Counted from the stretch's first letter, positions 8,488 to 17,058 are shown. The stretch is DNA of 64,000 bases from Radiobacillus kanasensis (GCF_021049245.1 NZ_CP088020.1:2796001-2860000); one strand, 5' to 3'. The notes: a model not told the origin generated them from the sequence alone. Made by a program: numbers and translations.

Positions 8488-9489
8488 TTACTGCGCTATT
8501 CTATTGTACTGAAAAACCTCATCCTCTATAGGTGTATTTAAAGAAAATGTAGTTGTTTCTAATGTATCTATTATTTTTCCTTCTGGGTTATACCTTTCAC
8601 GTTTTAACAATACTCCAGTTGGTCGGTTAATCCATAGTTTAAAGCTTGATACTAAATCCTCTCCGATTCTTCTACTTATGCTTCCTTCGACCACTATTGT
8701 ATGATAGCCAAACATCTCCTTATCTTGGGATACAATTGTCCAGTTATTATTTTCATATAAATAGGATTGAACGAATTCGAAAGGAAAAAGGGATTGATCC
8801 GCACCGGTATAAGGTCGGTTTCTCTTATTGAGGGCCGCTTCTCCGTCTATATTTTGTTTAATACCGATGGTCCTGATTTTGTCCCCTTTCCTATACGTTA
8901 CATTCTCCGTTGAAAACACTCCTGTCTCTGGAGTAATGTGATATAGCTTATCCCCATTGGAAATAAGTGTTCTATCTGGTATATCATCGTTATATGTTAT
9001 GTCGCTATTTAGAAGATATTGATCTTCCTTTAGCTCTAATTGATAATTTACTTTGTATTCATTTTTACTGAATTTTGAGTACAGTAATTTTCCTTCTACA
9101 GTATGGAAATAATCCATTGTGTTCATCATTCTTTCGATTAATTCTTCTTTTGTTAGCGGACCAGGATCCTGGATATCAGGATATTCTTCTGTCGTTTTTC
9201 CACCTAATTTATCCATATCCTTTGAATTACCGGAAATCGTAATATTTTCTTCTAGAGACTTCGTCAAAAAGTTAGGATTTGTCTGGAAATAAGAAATAAA
9301 TAACACAGTACACACAGCAAGAACGACTGTTGACGCAACGATATTTCTCCAAAAAGTCATTTTAGATCTTTTTTTATTTCGTTGTTCAGAGTAAATAATG
9401 TCCTGAATCGCTTTTTGATGGTTAAAATCTACATCTTTAAAGATCGTATGATCGAGCGCCTTCTTTAACTGTTTGAACTCGTTCTCCAT
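8488..9489 (-). CDS. Membrane-anchored anti-sigma factor with extracytoplasmic domain
   Basis: The protein has a cytoplasmic N-terminus of about 45 residues, one membrane helix (about 46-66, 'IVASTVVLAVCTVLFISYF') and a 260-residue outer domain. The outer domain is rich in beta strands and resembles LolA/RsiX-like sensor modules. The gene overlaps the end of the ECF sigma gene by 25 bp, the usual arrangement for a sigma/anti-sigma pair. It would hold the sigma factor at the membrane and release it under envelope stress. No zinc-binding HxxxCxxC motif is seen, so it is not of the ZAS class. Confidence 0.8.
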   Translation of the reverse strand: MENEFKQLKKALDHTIFKDVDFNHQKAIQDIIYSEQRNKKRSKMTFWRNIVASTVVLAVCTVLFISYFQTNPNFLTKSLEENITISGNSKDMDKLGGKTTEEYPDIQDPGPLTKEELIERMMNTMDYFHTVEGKLLYSKFSKNEYKVNYQLELKEDQYLLNSDITYNDDIPDRTLISNGDKLYHITPETGVFSTENVTYRKGDKIRTIGIKQNIDGEAALNKRNRPYTGADQSLFPFEFVQSYLYENNNWTIVSQDKEMFGYHTIVVEGSISRRIGEDLVSSFKLWINRPTGVLLKRERYNPEGKIIDTLETTTFSLNTPIEDEVFQYNRIAQ

Positions 9490-10010
9490 TCTAAACCGCT
9501 CCTTTCTAATTTTTTTCGAATCAAACCTTTTGCTCTACTTAATCTCGTTTTGATTGTATTTTCGTTTACGCGAAGCAGTTCTTGCATTTCTTTTATCTTC
9601 ATGTCTTCGTAGTAGTATAGAATAATAACTTCTCTATATTTAATTGGGAGAGTCATCACACTCTGGACAACTTGTTCCTCGGCATTTTTGGCTAAATACA
9701 GTTCTTCAGCTGATGAACTCTTGTTTAAAGGTTCTTTGTCCCCTATTCGAAACAACTGCTTAAACCAGCTGCTCTTTAGAACATCTTTGCTTTTATTAGC
9801 GGTTATGGTAAAAATCCAAGTTTTATAAGATGCTTCATTCCGAAAGTTGTCTAGATGATGGTAACAGTTCATAAATACGTCTTGTGCGATATCTTCTGTT
9901 AATGTCCAATCCTTGACGTATGTATAGGCGAATTTTTTGACGGATTTCCCATACGTTTGGACTAAATATATAAGCAAGTCATCTTTCTCCTTTTTGCTGT
10001 TTTCTATCAA
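9465..10010 (-). CDS. ECF-type RNA polymerase sigma factor
   Basis: This 181-residue sigma factor has region 2 ('DIAQDVFMNCYHHLDNF' and 'SYKTWIFTITANKSKD') and region 4 ('REVIILYYYEDMKIKEMQ', 'NENTIKTRLSRAKGLIRKKL'). It lacks regions 1 and 3, as ECF factors do, and is most like the Bacillus SigM/SigX/SigW group. The start is a TTG at 10010, 4-5 bp after GGGGAG. A TGAAAC-N16-CGTC promoter lies just upstream, so it probably activates its own gene. It is paired with an overlapping anti-sigma gene. Confidence 0.9.
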   Translation of the reverse strand: MIENSKKEKDDLLIYLVQTYGKSVKKFAYTYVKDWTLTEDIAQDVFMNCYHHLDNFRNEASYKTWIFTITANKSKDVLKSSWFKQLFRIGDKEPLNKSSSAEELYLAKNAEEQVVQSVMTLPIKYREVIILYYYEDMKIKEMQELLRVNENTIKTRLSRAKGLIRKKLERSGLEWRTSSNS

Positions 10011-10048
10011 GACTCTCCCCCCTTTTCATTTTGCTTAACTATCGTATT

Positions 10049-10074
10049 GACGACTAACCGTGCAAATAGTTTCA
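10049..10074 (-). promoter_or_regulatory. ECF sigma promoter (autoregulatory)
   Basis: On the minus strand the -35 TGAAAC (10069-10074) and -10 CGTC (10049-10052) are spaced by 16 bp, the consensus of Bacillus ECF sigma factors. It drives the sigma/anti-sigma operon. Confidence 0.8.
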
Positions 10075-10112
10075 TTTTTTATATCTATATATGAAAATAA
10101 TTAGTGAGGATT

Positions 10113-10146
10113 TTAAAAAAGCGATCCCCTTTTATAGGAACCGCCT
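10113..10146 (-). terminator. Terminator after the nitroreductase remnant
   Basis: On the minus strand, GGCGgTTCC pairs with GGGGAtCGC across TATAAAA, and six T follow. Confidence 0.6.
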
Positions 10147-10238
10147 TGAGCATAAATAAGTATTCATTGTTTAGTCTCCGCCTTGATTGATTGCGAAAGA
10201 TATCATGTAACTAAGTACCTCTAATTCAAATACAAACA

Positions 10239-10947
10239 TCACTCATTATTCATGAAATTCTGCTTTGCCAAATAATTCAACACGGTCTGTGAAAACTCCT
10301 GATGAGATTCTTTTGTATATTTGGCAATTGTATAGACTTCAGCGAGATTCTTTAACCCTAATCGTTCGATCATTTCCTTCAGTTCCGGGTTTGCCATATA
10401 TCGCTCCCATCCCTTTTCTTCTTTGTCTTTGTAGATTTCAAGAATTTCCTCATCCGAATAATCATGATATTGGTCATAATGAACTAGACCATGTTTTGGC
10501 AGTCTATCTCGTGGAGCTGGATCTTCTGCAGGATAGCCAAGTGAATACCCTACAACTGGTACAACATTTGGTGGTAAGTTTAGTAGTTTACCAATTTGGT
10601 GACAATTTGCTAACGTTGAACCCATATAGCAAACTCCTAACCCTGCATTTTCAGCTGCTAAGGCACAGTTTTGCGAAGCCAAAGTCGCATCAATAGCTCC
10701 TATCATAAAGCTCATGAAATTATCAAAGTTTTGTGGTGCATCATGAAGCGAAATCCATTTTCTCATTCTATTAAAATCTGCACAAAATGTTATTAAAACA
10801 GGCGCATCCACAACCATGGACTGCTCCATATGAGGTTCATATAATTTCTTCTTAAGCTCTTTATCTCTTGTGACAATAATGGAATAGGATTGCATGTTGC
10901 CACTGGAAGAGGCCCGAATGCCCGTGTATTACATCGCTTAATTCCAT
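10239..10947 (-). pseudogene. NfrA-like NADPH nitroreductase, N-terminal deletion with frameshift
   Basis: From the ATG at 10895 onward there are 218 residues of a nitroreductase-superfamily flavoenzyme, with 'AENAGLGVCYMGST' and 'VVPVVGYSLGYPAE' as in NfrA/FRP-type enzymes. The usual first 50 residues (the 'HRSIRxF' flavin-binding start) are missing. Upstream in the same frame the coding sequence can be read as far as 'IRASSSGN' and then hits a TAA. A good ribosome site (AAAAAAGGAG) and ATG at 10947 start a different frame with the family-like 'MELSDVIHGHS'. The simplest reading is an internal deletion of roughly 100 bp that also shifted the frame. Loss of flavin phosphate contacts makes activity unlikely. 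Confidence 0.7.
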
Positions 10948-11078
10948 AGAAGCACTCCTTTTTTATACCTAACTAACAGGTTCGCTTCCCATACACGTAA
11001 TCCCTTCATAATCGGCTATTACCTTTTATTATCGAATGGTGGTATAAGTTTTTTCAACAATGGGTTGCAACTAACAAT

Positions 11079-11109
11079 AAAGTTCCCGAACAAGAGTACG
11101 GGACCTTTC
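11079..11109 (-). terminator. Stem-loop terminator
   Basis: AAAGTTCCCG and CGGGACCTTT form a 10-bp imperfect stem with a 10-nt loop, about 80 bp after the stop codon of the small membrane gene. Confidence 0.55.
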
Positions 11110-11186
11110 ATAAAGTATTACTTCACCCAAAAACGATTCACTACTTTTGTAATGATTAAATATCTATAAAATTCCCTTCATTCGGG

Positions 11187-11387
11187 CTAATCATTTGGAA
11201 ATCCCCCTGGTGGATCATCTGGTGGTGGCTGAAAAGAATTTTGCTTTTCTCTTCCTCTGTCTATTGCTTTTTCTTGGTCTGTCTTTTTTGAGTATGGACT
11301 ACGGTGATTTTGACTGCGCTTGCTGAGCAAATAAATAACAACAATAGCTAATATGACGAATATGCCCAAAAATGTATCAAAACCCAA
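11187..11387 (-). CDS. Small single-pass membrane protein (66 aa)
   Basis: One N-terminal helix ('FLGIFVILAIVVIYLLSK', about 5-22) is followed by a hydrophilic tail ending in a proline-rich 'PPPDDPPGGFPND'. The AAGGAGGGAT site precedes the ATG. Similar short proteins with a Pro/Asp tail occur in Bacillus, but I cannot name a family or function. The next gene upstream is divergent. Confidence 0.6.
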   Translation of the reverse strand: MGFDTFLGIFVILAIVVIYLLSKRSQNHRSPYSKKTDQEKAIDRGREKQNSFQPPPDDPPGGFPND

Positions 11388-11637
11388 TATATCCCTCCTT
11401 TTTTTAATTTTACACTATATTAAATAGTAAGGAACAATTTTTTTGAACTATATTTCTTATGTGGTCGTTAATTCCGTTTTACTACTAGAAAAGCTACCAT
11501 TAAAAGACTGTGGAAACTTCCCTGGTCACAGTTATCTTTACTGGATTTTTCAAAAGTCTTCATAAGTATTTTTGAACATAACGCGTGTGTTTATGGAAAC
11601 AATAAGTTTGGTGAACCTTATTTCGAGGAGGATTTGC

Positions 11638-11787
11638 ATGCAGCAAAGTAAAGGAAAAATGAAGTCTAGTACGAAACCAAAAGTTTCCGGAACAGATCCG
11701 CAAAAAGTAAAAGAAGATATTCAAAAAGATGTAAGCCATGGTGAAGGTGCTATGACATCACGAGAAGCAGGATCAATGCGGGATTAA
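11638..11787 (+). CDS. 49-residue conserved small protein, paralogue 1
   Basis: A perfect GAGGAGG ribosome site lies 7 bp before ATG 11638. An ATG 66 bp upstream is in frame but has no such site. The protein is hydrophilic, lysine-rich and without cysteine or a membrane segment, with core 'KVSGTDPQKVKEDIQKD' and end 'GAMTSREAGSMRD'. The 'SGTDPQ' run faintly recalls gamma-type small acid-soluble spore proteins, but the match is not strong enough to name it. A second copy at 17190-17339 is nearly identical, including its 5' flank. Its own hairpin follows. A spore- or DNA-associated role is only a guess. Confidence 0.75.
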   Translation: MQQSKGKMKSSTKPKVSGTDPQKVKEDIQKDVSHGEGAMTSREAGSMRD

Positions 11788-11858
11788 ATACCACCCTAAG
11801 TAGTTTTTTATTTTACGTACAAACAACCTCATACCATTAAATTAAGTTTATAGAATAA

Positions 11859-11899
11859 GAAGAGGGTTATCTTTTATTGATAATCCTCTTCTCTCTTTC
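11859..11899 (+). terminator. Terminator after paralogue 1
   Basis: GAAGAGGgTTATC and GATAAtCCTCTTC pair around TTTTATT, and a pyrimidine-rich tail follows. Confidence 0.6.
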
Positions 11900-12039
11900 A
11901 AGGCAAGTGTCAGCCTTTTTATTTATCCGGATTGTTATTTGATTGTCTTAATTTGGGAATAATATTGCCAAGTTCCTATCAATCGTTAATTCGTGGAACA
12001 ACTTGTGAAACAAGAAAATTCAGGTGGTGACGGCACCGT

Positions 12040-12969
12040 ATGAGAAGTACTTCATTTATTACACATGTTAAAGTCGGTTGGATAATGTTGAGGATGATTG
12101 CTGTTGTGGCATCTAGCTTTACAACTATCATTTCTACTGTTTTACCGCTGTATTTGTATTACTCGGTCTCTGCGGAAAAATTATATTCTATTTTAGGTCT
12201 ATTGGTATTGGCTGCTTTCCTTATCCATGGCCTCCTTACCCATCTATTAAATGATTGGGCTGATCATAGATCGGGAACAGATTTACATAGTCCAGGTATT
12301 TTGTCTGGTGGGAGTGGAGTTTTTCAATCAGGTCTTGTTGAAGAGGAATCATTATGGCGCTTCGCAAAACAGCTCATGTTCTTTCTTAGTCTGGGCGTAG
12401 TTGCACTTCTTTTAATTGGGTATGAAAAACTTGCGGTGTTATTATTAATTGGTTTATGGGGAGCAGTATCGTATTCGTTACCACCATTTCAATTTAGTTA
12501 TCGCCCTTTTACAGGCGAATGGTTATCGACATTTCCTTCTGTGTTCGCCTTAGGATTGGCTGGAGCATGGTTAGCTTTAGATTCCATTCCTGAATGGGTT
12601 ATTCAAAATGCGCTCATTAACGGTTTATTTTGTATTTCTTGGATAATGGTTCATCATATACCTGATCGGTATGCAGACCAACTTGCTACTCCTATTAAAG
12701 TGACAAGCGTTGTTTGGTTTTTTCGAAAATTCGGAGCTAAATACTGCCGCTTACCTGCTATTATTTATTTTTGTCTAACGGGATTATGTTCTATTTGGCT
12801 GGGAATCGATCGGTTCTGGGCGATGATAGGATTATGCTTTTTTGTTGGCATTTCGTTAATTTTAGTAATAACCATGAATATAGAGGACCACGAACAAGTT
12901 TCATCACATGAAAAAGTGATTTTACTAATAGCTATGATTAATGGTATTTGGTTAGGTGTCTTTATTTAA
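12040..12969 (+). CDS. UbiA-family membrane prenyltransferase-like protein
   Basis: This integral membrane protein of 309 residues has about eight hydrophobic helices. The first aspartate-rich motif is NDWADHRSGTD at 71-81 and the second is HHIPDRYADQ at 205-214, the two Mg-prenyl-diphosphate binding sites of UbiA/MenA enzymes. It would transfer a polyprenyl chain to an acceptor. It differs from standard MenA in the second motif and has no menaquinone genes nearby, so the acceptor is unknown. The start follows GGTGGTGA. It is a single gene with no clear operon partner. Confidence 0.75.
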   Translation: MRSTSFITHVKVGWIMLRMIAVVASSFTTIISTVLPLYLYYSVSAEKLYSILGLLVLAAFLIHGLLTHLLNDWADHRSGTDLHSPGILSGGSGVFQSGLVEEESLWRFAKQLMFFLSLGVVALLLIGYEKLAVLLLIGLWGAVSYSLPPFQFSYRPFTGEWLSTFPSVFALGLAGAWLALDSIPEWVIQNALINGLFCISWIMVHHIPDRYADQLATPIKVTSVVWFFRKFGAKYCRLPAIIYFCLTGLCSIWLGIDRFWAMIGLCFFVGISLILVITMNIEDHEQVSSHEKVILLIAMINGIWLGVFI

Positions 12970-13003
12970 TTTGTGTTCTAACACCATTATGATACCACAC
13001 GTA

Positions 13004-13141
13004 TTAGCGAGAACTTATAACAGGGCTATCTTCACAAGCTTTCTTGGTCGCACCCGAGAGTCTGTAAACAGTGAATTTTTCCTCCAATAATTTTATCATG
13101 TGAATTGGAATTTTATCTTCGCCCAGCAATGATAAATGACA
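13004..13141 (-). other. Short open frame, possible gene remnant
   Basis: An open frame of 46 codons including 'MIKLLEEKFTVYRLSGATKK' and ending 'ACEDSPVISSR' lies in the 296-bp spacer after the prenyltransferase gene. The composition is protein-like, but there is no ribosome site before the internal ATG (13097-13099) and I recognise no family. It may be the tail of a lost gene. Otherwise the spacer holds nothing I can name. Confidence 0.2.
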
Positions 13142-13265
13142 TTATCTAATAAAGATAAACTGTTAGATTATATTATTACAATTATTTTCTCTTTAATTTT
13201 AATTTATATCATAATATTTTCTCTTCAGGAAATGATAATAATAATAATTACTTGGCGGTGTCATC

Positions 13266-13811
13266 ATGAGCGAGTTAGGGAAAAAAATTGATACAGTTTC
13301 TACCCAGTTAACAGACCTAAGAATAGAGATTTGGACAAAGCATACAGTATTTACATGGCAGTGGTGGATGCTAGTCGTTATTTGTTTACTATTCATTACA
13401 CTATTGTTTGTATTTATTAAAAAACAAACCGCACTAACAACTGCAGCCTATTTTGGAGTAATTTATATATTAAATAAAAATTTAGATGATGTTGCTACGG
13501 CGATGGATTGGTATGATTATCGAATGCAGTTGGAACCTATTATTCCTACGATGTTGCCTGCTAATTTATTTATAATCCCTATCGGTTGTAGCATACTATA
13601 TCAACGATTTGAAGGATGGAGATCCTTTTTAATATCCATTGGTTTATTTGCGGGATTCGTGTCATATATTGGACTTCCTCTAATGAAAACAATAGATATC
13701 TATGTAGAAAAGAACTGGAATCCAAATTTTTCGTTTATTAGTCTCTTGCTCATATCGATACTTAGCAAAATAATCATTGACCAATTAAAACTTTCCTACA
13801 AATCAACTTAG
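13266..13811 (+). CDS. CBO0543-like multipass membrane protein (181 aa)
   Basis: Five predicted membrane helices follow an N-terminal amphipathic stretch. The pattern 'LDDVATAMDWYDYRMQLEP', a helix with 'PTMLPANLFIIPIGCS' and the final 'YVEKNWNPNFSF' matches the CBO0543 family, common in Bacillus and sporulating Firmicutes and of unknown function. A GGCGGTG site lies before the ATG. A shorter relative sits at 63476. It stands alone and has no visible partner. Confidence 0.7.
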   Translation: MSELGKKIDTVSTQLTDLRIEIWTKHTVFTWQWWMLVVICLLFITLLFVFIKKQTALTTAAYFGVIYILNKNLDDVATAMDWYDYRMQLEPIIPTMLPANLFIIPIGCSILYQRFEGWRSFLISIGLFAGFVSYIGLPLMKTIDIYVEKNWNPNFSFISLLLISILSKIIIDQLKLSYKST

Positions 13812-13839
13812 AATTTTTTACACGTTCTCTCCTCAAAAG

Positions 13840-13995
13840 TCGAATTATAAGGACTTCCACCATGTCTTATCTTTTTATGGTAATAGGTATCGAGTTGCTA
13901 CTCGTAGTTCGAACACAATAGATATTTCAACCAATAATTTTCGATTCCGTTGTGTAAATGAACTCTTAAACTTAAGAAAATGCGGTGTTACATAA
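13840..13995 (+). pseudogene. C-terminal remnant of a formylglycine-generating-enzyme (SUMF1) domain protein
   Basis: From about 13840 to the TAA at 13993-13995 one frame reads '...GNRYRVATRSSNTIDISTNN' then 'FRFRCVNELLNLRKCGVT'. The run RVAxRxSNTxDxSTxNxxFRCV is the hallmark C-terminal block of SUMF1/FGE-sulfatase-modifying domains. No upstream sequence encodes the other 200 or more residues and there is no start. This is a dead fragment, with a terminator still attached. Confidence 0.65.
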
Positions 13996-14015
13996 ACGAA
14001 TCGCATATACCAAGG

Positions 14016-14052
14016 ACAATTCCGTTAATGAACATTAATGGATTGTTTTTTA
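14016..14052 (+). terminator. Terminator of the SUMF1 remnant
   Basis: ACAATtCCgTTAATG and CATTAAtGGaTTGT pair across AA, and six T follow. It is about 20 bp after the remnant's stop codon. Confidence 0.65.
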
Positions 14053-14242
14053 TGTCTTTAGGTTCACCACATTGAAGAAATCATCCTAATATAGCCATAA
14101 TTACTTCCTCCAACTTCTCTCCTATCGTGATGAAGCAAAGTGCGTATGTTGCTTACTATGGGTGTTAATATCGTCATTCAGAGCAACAGTTAATAATTAC
14201 ACCTTAATTACAAAAATGCTTAAGAATTTTTCTACTAATACA

Positions 14243-15136
14243 TCAATTCGTAAATTTCGCATTAATCTCTTTCAAAAAAATATCAGCAGCAGAAGAAAAA
14301 ACTTGATGTTTTTTCCAAACAATATTTAAGCCTGATTCCAGTCTTGGCTCTAGAGGTCTAAAACAAAGGTTACTATCACTAGACGTATTTACTATTTTAT
14401 CAAGTACTACAGCATAACCAATACCTTCTTCTACCATTATCGCAGCATTATACGCAAGATTATATGTGGTCACGACGTTTAATTTATCAAAATCCTCACC
14501 AAACCAATCGGCAAATTCATTTTTAGAAAAAGTTTGTTTCATAGCCTGTCGAGAACAGATTACTGGAACGCTTAATAAATCCGTTGCTTGAATGGTATCT
14601 TTTAAGGCAAGAGGACTATCTTTCCTCATTACAACACCCCAAACATCTTTGGCTGGGATATCCACATAATTGTATTTTGATAAATTAGCTGGTTCAATTA
14701 AGATTCCAAAGTCAAGCAATCCCCTATCTAGCCGATCCGTTACATCATCTTCGTTTCCGCTGTAAAGGTGATACCGTATATTTGGATTCCTTAACTGTAA
14801 ATCTTTTACGGCCTGTGCAATATGTTTCATGGCTTCTGTTTCCCCACCACCTATGTAAACATCACCACTAATTGTTTCTTCCATGGAACTAAATTCTTCC
14901 TCTAATTTATCAACCATATCAACGATTTCTTCTGCTCTTTTTCGTAGGAGCATTCCTTCATCAGTAAGAACGCTACTGTGATTACTACGAATAAAAAATT
15001 TTTTTCCTAACTCTTGTTCAAGATCTTTTAATTGTCTCGACAAGGTTGGCTGTGTTACATGCAAAAATTCAGCAGCTCCTGTAATGCTTCCTTCTCGTGC
15101 AACAGTAAGAAAATAACGCAATACTCTTATTTCCAC
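14243..15136 (-). CDS. LysR-family transcriptional regulator
   Basis: The protein has 297 residues. The N-terminal winged helix-turn-helix (about 1-60) reads 'EIRVLRYFLTVAREGSITGA' and 'TQPTLSRQLKDLEQELG', followed by the linker helix and a periplasmic-binding-protein-like effector domain. It resembles regulators of the CynR/YwfK type. It is divergent from an SDR remnant and an MFS exporter and probably controls that side through sites in 15137-15290. The effector is unknown. Confidence 0.9.
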   Translation of the reverse strand: MEIRVLRYFLTVAREGSITGAAEFLHVTQPTLSRQLKDLEQELGKKFFIRSNHSSVLTDEGMLLRKRAEEIVDMVDKLEEEFSSMEETISGDVYIGGGETEAMKHIAQAVKDLQLRNPNIRYHLYSGNEDDVTDRLDRGLLDFGILIEPANLSKYNYVDIPAKDVWGVVMRKDSPLALKDTIQATDLLSVPVICSRQAMKQTFSKNEFADWFGEDFDKLNVVTTYNLAYNAAIMVEEGIGYAVVLDKIVNTSSDSNLCFRPLEPRLESGLNIVWKKHQVFSSAADIFLKEINAKFTN

Positions 15137-15291
15137 TTAACACTCCTCCTTCCTATTTTATAGTATATCCTTTTAAGACATGCCTATAAAGCATAACTAA
15201 TTATAAGATATAGGTATTTGTTATAGAGTGAAGGTGCAGCTAAAATAAACAACGAAGGATGAACCAACTGAAAGAGAGGCTGTATTCTAAT

Positions 15292-15430
15292 ATGTCCACT
15301 ATTCAAGATAAATTTGTTGTTATGGGGGCATCAAGTGGTATTGGGGAGGCACCCACCAAGAAACTGGCTGAAGAAAGCCATTAGTACACCTGAAACGGTT
15401 GCGGTTAGTGAAGTGAAGTCATCATTGGCC
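15292..15430 (+). pseudogene. Short-chain dehydrogenase with large internal deletion
   Basis: ATG 15292 begins 'MSTIQDKFVVMGASSGIGEA', the first strand and the GxxxGIG NAD(P)-binding loop of an SDR enzyme. It then runs 'PTKKLAEESH' to a TAG. In the next frame the text resumes as 'AISTPETVAVSEV', which matches the usual C-terminal segment of SDR proteins. About 200 central codons are therefore missing and the frame is shifted. It lies between lysR and the exporter and was probably once part of that operon. Confidence 0.65.
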
Positions 15431-15503
15431 CAACTAAACAAGCTGATTAAACGCTGTATATCTTGCAAAGAAAAATGCCTCCAGCTTACTTGTAGGCATG
15501 TGA

Positions 15504-16694
15504 ATGATGATGGGGGTTGTCTTTTTGGTTAAGCGAAATAATTTGTTGATTTTCATATTGATCATAGGAGTTTTCGGCATTATTAATACCGAAATGGGAG
15601 TTATTGGAATATTGCCTACCCTCGCTGACCACTACAATGTCAGTGTTTCTCAAGCAGGATTACTAGTTAGTCTTTTTGCACTTGTTGTTGCAGCATCCGG
15701 ACCAACGATGCCTTTGTTGTTTTCCGCAATAGATCGAAAGAAGGTCATGTTACTAGTACTAGGTGTATTTGTTGTCGGGAACACAGTCTCCATGTTCACA
15801 ACAAACTTTACGGTTCTATTAATAGCTCGAATCATTCCAGCCTTTTTTCATCCGATTTATTGTTCATTGGCATTTACAGTGGCTGCTGAGTCGGTTAGTA
15901 AGGCGGAAGCTCCAAAGGCTGTATCTAAAGTATTTATAGGGGTTTCTGCAGGTATGGTAGTCGGAGTACCAATCGCAAGTTTTATTGCTAGTGTAACTTC
16001 TTTGCAAATGGCAATGTCATTCTTTGCTATTGTGAATGCTATTGCATTCATTGCTACATTGTTATTTGTACCATCTATGCCTGTCAAGGAGAGTCAATCT
16101 TACGTTTCGCAGATTTCCGTGTTAAAAAAATCAATGACATGGCTCTCTATTTTAGCTGTTATCTTATTAAATTCAGCCATATTCGGAGTTTATAGTTATC
16201 TTGTTGAATACCTAGAAACGGTTACCAACATGTCCTCAAACATCATTAGTTTAACGTTATTCATTTACGGCGGAGCAAATATTATAGGTAACATTATTGC
16301 AGGAAAGTTACTCACTAATCGTGCTATAAAGACCGTAATCACTTTTCCATTTTTATTAGGGGGCGTTTACATCGTTTTATTTTTCACGGGACAGTTTACC
16401 GCACCTATGATAATTGTTACTTTAATTTGGGGAGTCGTAGCCGGTATTGGGGCGAATATAAATCAATACTGGATTATGTCTTCCGCTCAAGAGGCACCTG
16501 ATTTTGCTAATGGTTTATTTATAACAGCCTGTAATATTGGAACAACAATAGGTGCAGCTGTAGGCGGGTTATTTATATCGGAACTGGGGATCCAGTACGT
16601 CGTATTCGTAGGATTCCTATCATTAATTTTAAGTTCTGTAATGATTTTTCTGAGAAACTATAAGTTTACGCCTATAAAACAACTATCTAACTAA
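15504..16694 (+). CDS. Major facilitator superfamily exporter (AraJ/PbuE-like, 12 TM)
   Basis: The protein has 396 residues and twelve hydrophobic helices. The N-terminal 'GIINTEMGVIGILPTLADHY' and the helix 2-3 segment with 'SAIDRKKVMLL' match the drug/nucleoside/arabinose exporter subfamily of MFS. The start is uncertain: ATGs at 15504 and 15507 both lack a strong ribosome site and may reflect the deletion just upstream. It would export a small organic compound. It is probably controlled by the divergent LysR protein. The HPr-like gene follows 20 bp later. Confidence 0.82.
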   Translation: MMMGVVFLVKRNNLLIFILIIGVFGIINTEMGVIGILPTLADHYNVSVSQAGLLVSLFALVVAASGPTMPLLFSAIDRKKVMLLVLGVFVVGNTVSMFTTNFTVLLIARIIPAFFHPIYCSLAFTVAAESVSKAEAPKAVSKVFIGVSAGMVVGVPIASFIASVTSLQMAMSFFAIVNAIAFIATLLFVPSMPVKESQSYVSQISVLKKSMTWLSILAVILLNSAIFGVYSYLVEYLETVTNMSSNIISLTLFIYGGANIIGNIIAGKLLTNRAIKTVITFPFLLGGVYIVLFFTGQFTAPMIIVTLIWGVVAGIGANINQYWIMSSAQEAPDFANGLFITACNIGTTIGAAVGGLFISELGIQYVVFVGFLSLILSSVMIFLRNYKFTPIKQLSN

Positions 16695-16714
16695 CCATCA
16701 TATGAGGTGAAAAA

Positions 16715-16993
16715 GTGAAAATAGCAGAATTAAATATAAATAGGGATACAGGTTTTGCAAGACCCGCAACACTATTAGTAAGTTTAACCCGTAAGTTTAA
16801 ATCTGATATCTTTCTAGAATATCACGGGGAAACTATTGAAATAAAACACTCAAGTAAGTCCATAATGGATATATTGTCATTGGGAATTGAGCCTGGTGAG
16901 CAAATATATATAAAGGCTGTTGGAACAGATCAGGTGAAAGCTATTCAATCGATTAACGAATGTTTATATAAAAAGGGGTTATTTAATAATTAA
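16715..16993 (+). CDS. HPr-fold protein lacking the catalytic histidine (Crh-like)
   Basis: This 92-residue HPr homologue keeps 'ARPATLL' (15-21), 'DIFLEY' and 'KSIM..LSLGI', but the segment that is STGVHARP in true HPr reads DTGFARP. The PEP-dependent phosphorylation histidine is gone, with one residue deleted. The serine equivalent to Ser46 is kept (Ser49 in KSIM), preceded by a 4-residue insertion (KHSS). This recalls Crh, which also lacks His15 and acts only through Ser46-P with CcpA. It sits in an exporter operon with a GAGGTGA site. A true HPr is at 31267. A regulatory rather than transport role is inferred. Confidence 0.75.
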   Translation: MKIAELNINRDTGFARPATLLVSLTRKFKSDIFLEYHGETIEIKHSSKSIMDILSLGIEPGEQIYIKAVGTDQVKAIQSINECLYKKGLFNN

Positions 16994-17020
16994 GGAAGAA
17001 TTTAAGTAGTTAGACCACAT

Positions 17021-17058
17021 AAAAAGCTGATTTTTACTTCTAGGAAAATCAGCTTTTT
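17021..17058 (+). terminator. Terminator after the Crh-like gene
   Basis: AAAAAGCTGATTTT pairs perfectly with AAAATCAGCTTTTT across a 10-nt loop. Confidence 0.85.
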
